The position numbers were made by a program, and so were the translations under genes. Below, piece by piece: positions 57,881 to 64,000 of a stretch of 64,000 nt of DNA. Origin of the DNA: Erythrobasidium yunnanense (taxonomy: Eukaryota; Basidiomycota; Cystobasidiomycetes; Erythrobasidiales; Erythrobasidiaceae); the NCBI GenBank assembly GCA_001600175.1, contig BCJC01000002.1, positions 2,577,111 through 2,641,110 on the forward strand. Direction: 5' to 3'. Numbering within the stretch: position 1 is the stretch's first letter; the number at the start of each line of letters is the position of its first letter. Under the pieces are notes generated by a model. That model ran no database searches, was not told where the DNA came from, and was given only the letters and a program-made list of their open reading frames with translations.

Positions 57881-57999
57881 GATTAATGACTGATTTCGCG
57901 TAAGATCAAGCCAAGAGCCGGGTTGCTCGTCATCCGAAACACCAAATATACATATCACTCTTTACAGGCCTTAAAGTGGAACAAGACACGAACCATGCC

Positions 58000-59108
58000 A
58001 TGCCCCTCCTGCCTTTTGCCGTCGCCGCCCTCGTCAAAGCTTCTCTGTACACTTTATGCGAAAGTGTGGACGTCCAAGGCCTCGACAACTTGCTGCGCGC
58101 CCTAAAGTCTGGAAAGGGCGTGTTGACTGGTGCCCTTTACTTACCCTCTCAGCTCTGCTACTTCGTCTTGAGCTGACATGAAGCCGGATGCCATGCAGTC
58201 TCAAATCACATCTCGATTATAGACGATCCCTGTGCGGTATCAGCTGCTCTGCCTTGGCGATATTTCCTTGATTCCAAGACTACTCGCTGGACATTGGGCG
58301 CAAGCGATATCTGCTTCATCAACGCGTGAGGCGGCCCCTATCTGCAAGTAGCCGAGACAGTCATTGACTTATAGCTGCATAGTCCAACGAGGTTCTTCTT
58401 CAATAATGGACAAGTCATAGAGACGTTCCGCTCATCCGCGAACATAGACAAAGCTGGAATATACCAGCCTGCGCTGGATCTGGCAATCAAGAAGGTGGGT
58501 TTCCGTATGTATGAAACGCTGTTCAAGCCTAATATGTGTTGCTACTACAGATAGACCAAGGTCAATGGCTGCACATCTTCCCTGAAGCCAAGGTACACCA
58601 GCATCCTCAGCATGAACTGCTGAGATTTCGATGGGGCACAAGTCGAATTCTAATGGAAGCGAAGAACGACTACGAAGTGATCCCAATCTGGCTAGAAGGT
58701 GCGTCCGTCTACCGACCCCTTCCACCCCCAAGGCTTACTAGCATAAATATACGCTACATTACAGGCTTCGACGATCTCATGCCTGCAGACCGTACTTTCC
58801 CACGCTTCATCCCTCGTTTCTTCGGCACTCGTATCCGAATAATAATCGGTCCTTCAATCTCTTCACGCATCAAACCAATCGTACAAGCCTATCGTGACCA
58901 AGGTGGGAAACCTACACCCTACTGCACGCTAGATGCGGATAGACCGCGTCCGAGAGACTATAAAGGAGATTCGGAGCTTGTGAGAAATACGAGGATCGAG
59001 ATCGCACGAGTGTTGAGGGAGGAAGTGGAGAAATTGGGAAAGAGGACAACGGATTTCGGCATCAAGAACAAAGATAGAGAACTGAAGGAAGTGGTGACGG
59101 AGTATTGA
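58000..59108 (+). CDS. TAZ1: Tafazzin (cardiolipin-remodelling acyltransferase)
   Basis: Exons 58000-58129, 58199-58325, 58383-58494, 58551-58698 and 58765-59108 give 286 aa. The acyltransferase motif HX4D is NHISIIDDP (His47, Asp52). Next come SDICFINAPTRFFFNNGQ, GIYQPALDLA and the FPEAKVH block, then RFRWGTSRILMEA. This order is tafazzin, not a general PlsC enzyme. It transfers acyl chains between phospholipids and lyso-cardiolipin in mitochondrial membranes. An out-of-frame ATG at 57995 overlaps the start and would give a 36-residue product, which may reduce initiation. Its start is 119 bp from the isochorismatase start. Confidence 0.95.
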
Positions 59109-59970
59109 AAATCCCAAGTATTCTCTGGCCCAAACACACCGATTCTGCCAATTCATGAGCTTTTCGGGCCTGAACGGATACGGACCATATTCTGGCAGTC
59201 TGTCTTCCGCTTATCTAGACTTCGGCCTTAGATCTACAGGAGGGAGCAGTTTCCCGAAGAAGCTGCACAGCGTGCCGCGATGGGCCACGCGTAACCGCCG
59301 AGCTGTGATTTGAGAAGGCACTCAGCATTCGGTCAGGGAGGAGCACGTTCGGGGTAGAGCTCACCTTCCATAGCTGGAATATGGACTGTCAAGATATCCG
59401 AGCCTATTCCTCTTCCTCCTGCATTGGTCTTTCGGATCCTTCACCATCGGAACTTCCATGAAGCTCTACTGGGCTTTCATCCGTCATACCGGCTGCGGCG
59501 TATGCATTGTACGCATAGTACATGTGGATTTTACGTGTTCTTGCAAGAGTCTGACCAGACTCTGACACCCTTTGAGCGGGCGTACGATCCGGGAATCTTG
59601 CTCTTGATCCAACCTAGGATACTATTGGAAGCCCTTGGCTCCTTCTTTCCTACTGTAGTAGCTACGTTACGCTCGTTTGAGCCGGCTTCTTTTGCGACTG
59701 AAGGCGACATGTCGGACAGAGAAAGACAGCAGACAGCCGTCTTTCATTCCGTGTCATTAGGATCGCATTGGCTTTTCAATAGCATTCAATGTTGTTCCTG
59801 TCTACTCCCTTCGGCCTTAATACATCGCTGGTCTGGCTGTGATCCATTCGGGCCGTCTCCCTTGGCTCTGACGATAGGGGTCCGCTGATTTCAGTCAATA
59901 CTCTGGATCAACCATTTCCAGGGTTGGCTCTGCTTCAACTCAGTCATAAAGTTTCAGCAAATCTGAAGCA
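59109..59970. other. Intergenic region before the eIF4E-like gene
   Basis: 862 bp. A 154-codon frame runs from 59424 to 59888, but it begins with a non-ATG codon, has no recognised motif and lies where a promoter and 5' UTR are expected, so I do not call it. Confidence 0.45.
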
Positions 59971-62068
59971 ATGACACCTAAAGACCCAGCATCAACAACA
60001 GCCAGCAAAAGCAACAATGGAAACGCGTCGACAACGCCAGCTGCCTCGAATTTGAGCGACAAAAAGGCGACAACTACAAGCGTAGATGGCCTGCTCAAAC
60101 CTGCTAGCAGCACTCTGAAACGCGCCCCATCCCTGTCTGAGCTCGTTGACAACTTCAGGTCAGTCGGTCGTTTACGCCTGCCCTTGGTCACGCCTCGTTC
60201 AATCACTCGCAACCCCCATTTCTTCGCTAAACTATGCCTATGGTACTAATGAGAATGTATACAACAACAGGACCCACCATCCAGACAAGTGGGAGAAGCT
60301 CAGCAGCACAACGACCACCTCGATCGGGCCAGAGATTATAGCCCCTAAAGATGTTCCAGCTCAGCCAGATGCAAGCAAGAGCGTTACGAATGATGCAAAC
60401 CCTGCTTCAAGCTTGGAGGGTGCGCCGTATCTTCCTGCATACAAGGACATGACTGACGTCGCGTTGTTCAGGACCGCGTCTCCGGCTACCAGCCAGACTG
60501 GGCAGCGCACCTATGATGGCCCGCTCCCAGTCCAGCAATGCTATCGTACAATCCACTACATCCACCGCTGCGGCTCTGGTCGCTACGGGCAATGCAGCTA
60601 CGAATGCTGGACCTACCATGATGGATCGAAGACCGTCTGTTCAAGCTGGTATGCCTACATTGGAAGAGCTCAACAAACGCTTTGCTCTCAAGCAGAAGGC
60701 AGCCGCTGCTTCGAAAGCTTCAGAACCAGCTGGCCAGACGTTGGCTGTAGCTCCCGCATCGACTGCCATGTCCCGCTCCAGATCAGATGGCTCTTCCTCC
60801 ACTACCACCACAACTATCTCAAGCGTTGATCTAGCTTCACGCTCTACCTCCTTCACCAGTGTTGGCTCCCAAGACTCGTACAAGGAGAATGTCAACCCTA
60901 GCATCTCAGCCAAGGTCGAGTCTAGTAAGCTAGCTGTGTCGGCCACTATTCCAGCTTCCAACAAGCAGCAGAAGCAAGCACCGCTTATCAGATCGCCTAC
61001 TACGCCTACCGACCACTCATCAAGTTCGCCTACTTCCATCTTATCCGAACAAGAGCATCCTCTTGAGCATTCCTGGACGATGTACTACGACAGTAAAGCC
61101 ACCGCTTTAGCAGCACGTGCGAAAGCCAAGTCCCAGCCTAACACATCTCAAAATGCATCATGGGAAGCATCCCTTTCTGAAATCGGAACATTCACGACTG
61201 TTCAGTCGTTCTGTAGACTGTTCAATTGGTTGAAGAAACCGTCGAAGATGGGCCAGCATGAGAATCTCCATTTCTTCAAGGATGGTATAAGACCAATGTG
61301 GGAGGATCAGGCGAATCTAAAAGGTGGAAAGTGGACCCTTACACTAGATTATGCTGCAAAGGACCAGATTGATAGAGTATGGATGTGGCTATGTCTGGCT
61401 TTGGTGAGCTCGGAACATCACGCTCGTCTGTGCGCGGTAAGCTAATTCGAAATCGACAGATCGGCGAAGACTTCGATGGCCGTGAAGACTCTATCTGCGG
61501 AGCTGTACTATCCACTCGTCCTCGAATCTACAGACTCCAAATCTGGGTACGGGACAAGGAGGACATTCTCTCCGTAAACAGTATCGGCAAGCGTCTCATC
61601 CAGCTCCTCGAGCTCGACCCAGACAGCGTTCCCACATCGCCTACGAGCGGAAGCATGAAGCAAGCAGGCGTAGCTCTCGAATTCGGCTATCACACCAAAG
61701 GCGCTCCTCCCGCAAACAAGTTTATCTCTATCATGTCCACGACGGCCGTAGCTTCTCCTGCACCTAACACAGGCAATGCATTTGGGTCATTCGGCTCTGT
61801 GCAATCGAAAATGAACCCGAATGGAGGGAACAAGCAGATTCTAGGCCCTACGCAGAACTCGTCGGCTTCGCACTTCAACAGACCAGGCACTTTCGGAGGA
61901 CAAGGAATGACGAGAGCAGCTACTATGGGATCCATTGCATCTTTCGCAAATGCGAATGGGAAAGAAAACGCGTTTGGAAAATCTATGGAGAAAGGCAATG
62001 GAGTGACCCCTAGTGTCAGCTGGAGAGAACGCCTCGGGCAGACTGGCGCAAAGAAGCAGGCTGTCTAG
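59971..62068 (+). CDS. Long eIF4E-family cap-binding protein (619 aa)
   Basis: Exons 59971-60158, 60271-60426, 60497-61403 and 61460-62068 give 619 aa. Residues 1-300 are Ser/Thr/Ala-rich and disordered, with two blocks (SLSELVDNFR and PTLEELNKRFALKQK). The cap-binding fold runs from about 305 to 540: HSWTMYYDSK, then VQSFCRLFNWLKKPS, FKDGIRPMWEDQANLKGGKWTL and ICGAVLSTRPRIYRLQIWVRD. The residue at human Trp73 (in DFWALYN) is Cys354, while the two cap-stacking Trp positions appear kept. Canonical eIF4E is about 215 aa. It may be a regulatory cap-binding protein rather than the main initiation factor. Intron 2 (60427-60496) is my best choice; a 28-nt intron is the less likely alternative. Confidence 0.85.
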
Positions 62069-62596
62069 CCTCTTTTCAGTAGGACTTCTTCAGCCTCTCT
62101 ACCACTCGCTATCCTATTTTACGCATCAACATACGACACTCTGCCCTCGCTTTCAGATACCAGCTCTCGGACCCATTCCTTCTCGAAGTAGTAGGAAGTC
62201 ATCAGTACCATCTTCGTTGTGCTACAACCCGCTATCAATCTCACAGGATATCGTACCCTTCACAATTGTGCATCACGCCGTTTTCTCCCTTCAGTACATA
62301 TCGTTACGTTCCTGTTTCGTCAATCCGTGTAGCTAGTCTCTCTTCGTCCCTAGACTCTGACTCTGTTGTTATGGAAGATCCGTATCTCCGCATGCCTCGG
62401 CCATATTCTACGCGTCTGCAGGCAGCTGACATGAGATGGCAGAAAACCTTCGGCATGGAAAACTCGAGAGAGCGAAACGACAGTTAATATTGACAGAACC
62501 CGAGATACTACAACACAAGCCCCAGTAGTACTACTTCTTGCTGCTATCTCTGGCGGTTTTTACTCTACCCTTTAGGAGAACTGCCGGGAGTTTATA
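62069..62596. other. Convergent intergenic region, eIF4E-like / TFIIS
   Basis: 528 bp between converging gene ends. No supported gene or repeat. Confidence 0.4.
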
Positions 62597-64000
62597 TTAG
62601 CTCGCGGATCGTCTGCAAAGTACGTAGAAACTTACCCTCCAGTTGTTGCCGCACTCTAAACACCTTACGAAGGTCGTCATAGGCTAACAGACGAATCGGC
62701 GTTAGTAGTAGACGAAGCTCTTCGACGAGAACGCTTACTTCGTCTGCACTTCTCGTCTGCATCTGATAATACGTTGTCCTCCTCTTCTTGCACTTTCCGC
62801 ACTCAAACATATCCGTCTCGCTCTTCTTTGGCGCCGCAGCTTGTGCGTTGAACAGAGCTTCTCTTCCGAGCGCAGCCAGCTCAGCCTTCTTTTCAGCAGA
62901 TGCCATATCTGCAGGAGACATCTTCCATAGATCCGAACTGTCGATCTCTCCTGATATAATAGATGCCCGAAGTTCGGGATTGTTCTTCTGCTTCAGATTT
63001 AGGTATAGAGAGCGCATTTTTGTACGATATTGAGAAGCGTCTGTGATATTGCGATATGTTGCTGCTTCAATTTCAGTCGCTCTGCTTAGGATAAGTTTGG
63101 ATTCTATAGCAAGTTCAGGTTAGATAGTGGTCCCTAATGCTGAGTACTGGACGTACCCGCTCCCGAGTCCATCGCTAACGAATCATATACAAGCTCCACG
63201 CATTTGTTTCTCGTCTTATCATCCGTGACTCTTGAGTCTATATTATCCGTCTTCGTAGTCCTTGGCTCGCCAGATATAGATGAAAGAGGTGGAGAGCCAG
63301 CAGGAGTCGGTTGAGAGGTCGAAGCTTTAGATGAACCAGCGTTTCCGTTCGTGGATATACTAGGCGTCGATGCTTTCGAGGTCAACGCTGGCTTGGAAGG
63401 TGCAGCGGCGGAAGCTGTAGCAGCTAGAGAGGGTGAAGGTGATGGCTTGGTGGATGGTAGAGGACCTGTACATGGACTTTCAGCTTGCATGCACGACAGC
63501 AACCCTCGGGCTAACGCACTTTGCGGTGATGCTGTATCTTTCGATTCGGACTTGCCTCGACCGCTGCCTACATCTTCTTTCCACTATGACACGTATCAAG
63601 AGAGTGAGAAAGAAGAATGTAGGACGAAAGAGCATGTCCGTCAGCACCCAGTACTTCATACTGGCCTGAATAGCCGGAGTGACTGACCTTCTTGACGAGC
63701 TCTTTGGCCAGACTTGCTATCTCAGAGTTCTCATTCTGTCTGAGCTTGCCAACAGTAAGGCCAATCTTGGTCTCCTGGTAGTTTGTGATGCCGGGAATAT
63801 TAGCATTTTCCAAACTTGCATGATATTCCGCTTGTATAGACCGACCCTAAGAAGCTCTTCTGTGGCCTTTACATCAGTCTTGAGTTGCAATAGGATGTTC
63901 TTGATCTCCTGTATGCCCAGCCGTCAGCGTCAACCTTTCTTCTCCTTCATCACGACTGCTTGATCACACCTCGGTCTTTCCAGCGCTCGTCGCGCCCGCC
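62597..64000 (-). CDS. DST1: Transcription elongation factor TFIIS (5' end outside the window)
   Basis: Complement exons 64000-63970 (partial), 63908-63846, 63774-63688, 63583-63157, 63103-62739 and 62683-62597. The N-terminal LW domain reads EIKNILLQLKTDVKATEELL and KIGLTVGKLRQ. A Ser/Pro/Thr-rich linker follows. The central domain has YRTKMRSLYLNLKQKNNPELR. The C-terminal zinc ribbon has CGKC...CLEC with the catalytic acidic pair in RSADEPMTTF. TFIIS rescues backtracked Pol II by stimulating transcript cleavage. The start codon is beyond position 64000. After GNNWR the frame continues 11 residues to the stop at 62597, unless a 23-nt stretch at the end is removed. Confidence 0.95.

Noticed and set aside
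59424-59888. A 154-codon frame upstream of the eIF4E-like gene
   Set aside because: It starts at a non-ATG codon, has no family motif, and lies in a promoter/5' UTR position.
60475-60502. A 28-nt intron in the eIF4E-like gene
   Set aside because: Too short for normal splicing; a 70-nt intron at 60427-60496 with a ctgac branch site gives the same frame change.

Overview
The window reads as nuclear DNA of a compact, intron-rich basidiomycete fungus. I see about 30 protein-coding genes in 64 kb, packed at roughly one per 2 kb. Most are split by 45-120 nt introns with fungal branch sites (ctaac, ctaat, ctgac), and several exons are very short. Protein content is fungal: a URA2-type CPSase/ATCase fusion with a dead dihydroorotase-like part, HIS5, ERG25, a 14-TM MFS pump and TFIIS. 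I cannot fix the genus. I see no CRISPR array, rRNA, convincing tRNA, transposon or virus-like element. All gene models are my own splicing of the raw sequence, kept only where reading frame and family motifs agreed.

Layout. 0.7-6 kb (+): a Cys-rich protein of unknown role, a Mediator Med20-like gene and a small Tim17-like membrane protein. 6-13.3 kb: a very large WDR48-type WD40 gene (-) head-to-head with a membrane-anchored GH15 glucoamylase (+). 14-16.2 kb: ribosomal protein genes eS17 (-) and uS8 (+), head-to-head. 16.4-20.3 kb (+): two tandem RING-finger/coiled-coil paralogues. 21-22.2 kb (-): a charged Lys/Ala/Glu-rich protein, then 1.9 kb without a gene, then an MFS transporter (+), a single-pass membrane protein (+), an unknown gene (-) and ELP6 (+). 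31.1-35.1 kb (-): three tandem SAM-methyltransferase copies, of which only the middle one reads through. 35.9-42 kb (-): CIA1, HIS5, a serine/threonine dehydratase and a lipid-kinase-like gene. 42.5-52.3 kb (+): uL14, a doubtful small ORF and URA2. 52.5-54.9 kb: NC2alpha (-) and CFIm25 (+), head-to-head. 55.2-59.1 kb: ERG25 (-), an isochorismatase-family hydrolase (-) and tafazzin (+). 60-64 kb: a long eIF4E-family gene (+) and TFIIS (-), the latter running off the right edge.

The most unusual signal is in splicing. One intron in the isochorismatase gene appears to be an AT-AC intron with a U2-type branch site. Three introns are GC-AG, all starting gcaagt. Exons of 5, 6, 7, 11, 13, 16 and 18 nt are needed to restore conserved protein motifs. 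Other points of interest are the RING tandem pair with a degenerate second copy, the decaying methyltransferase triplet with a duplicated promoter block, and an eIF4E whose dorsal-surface Trp is Cys.
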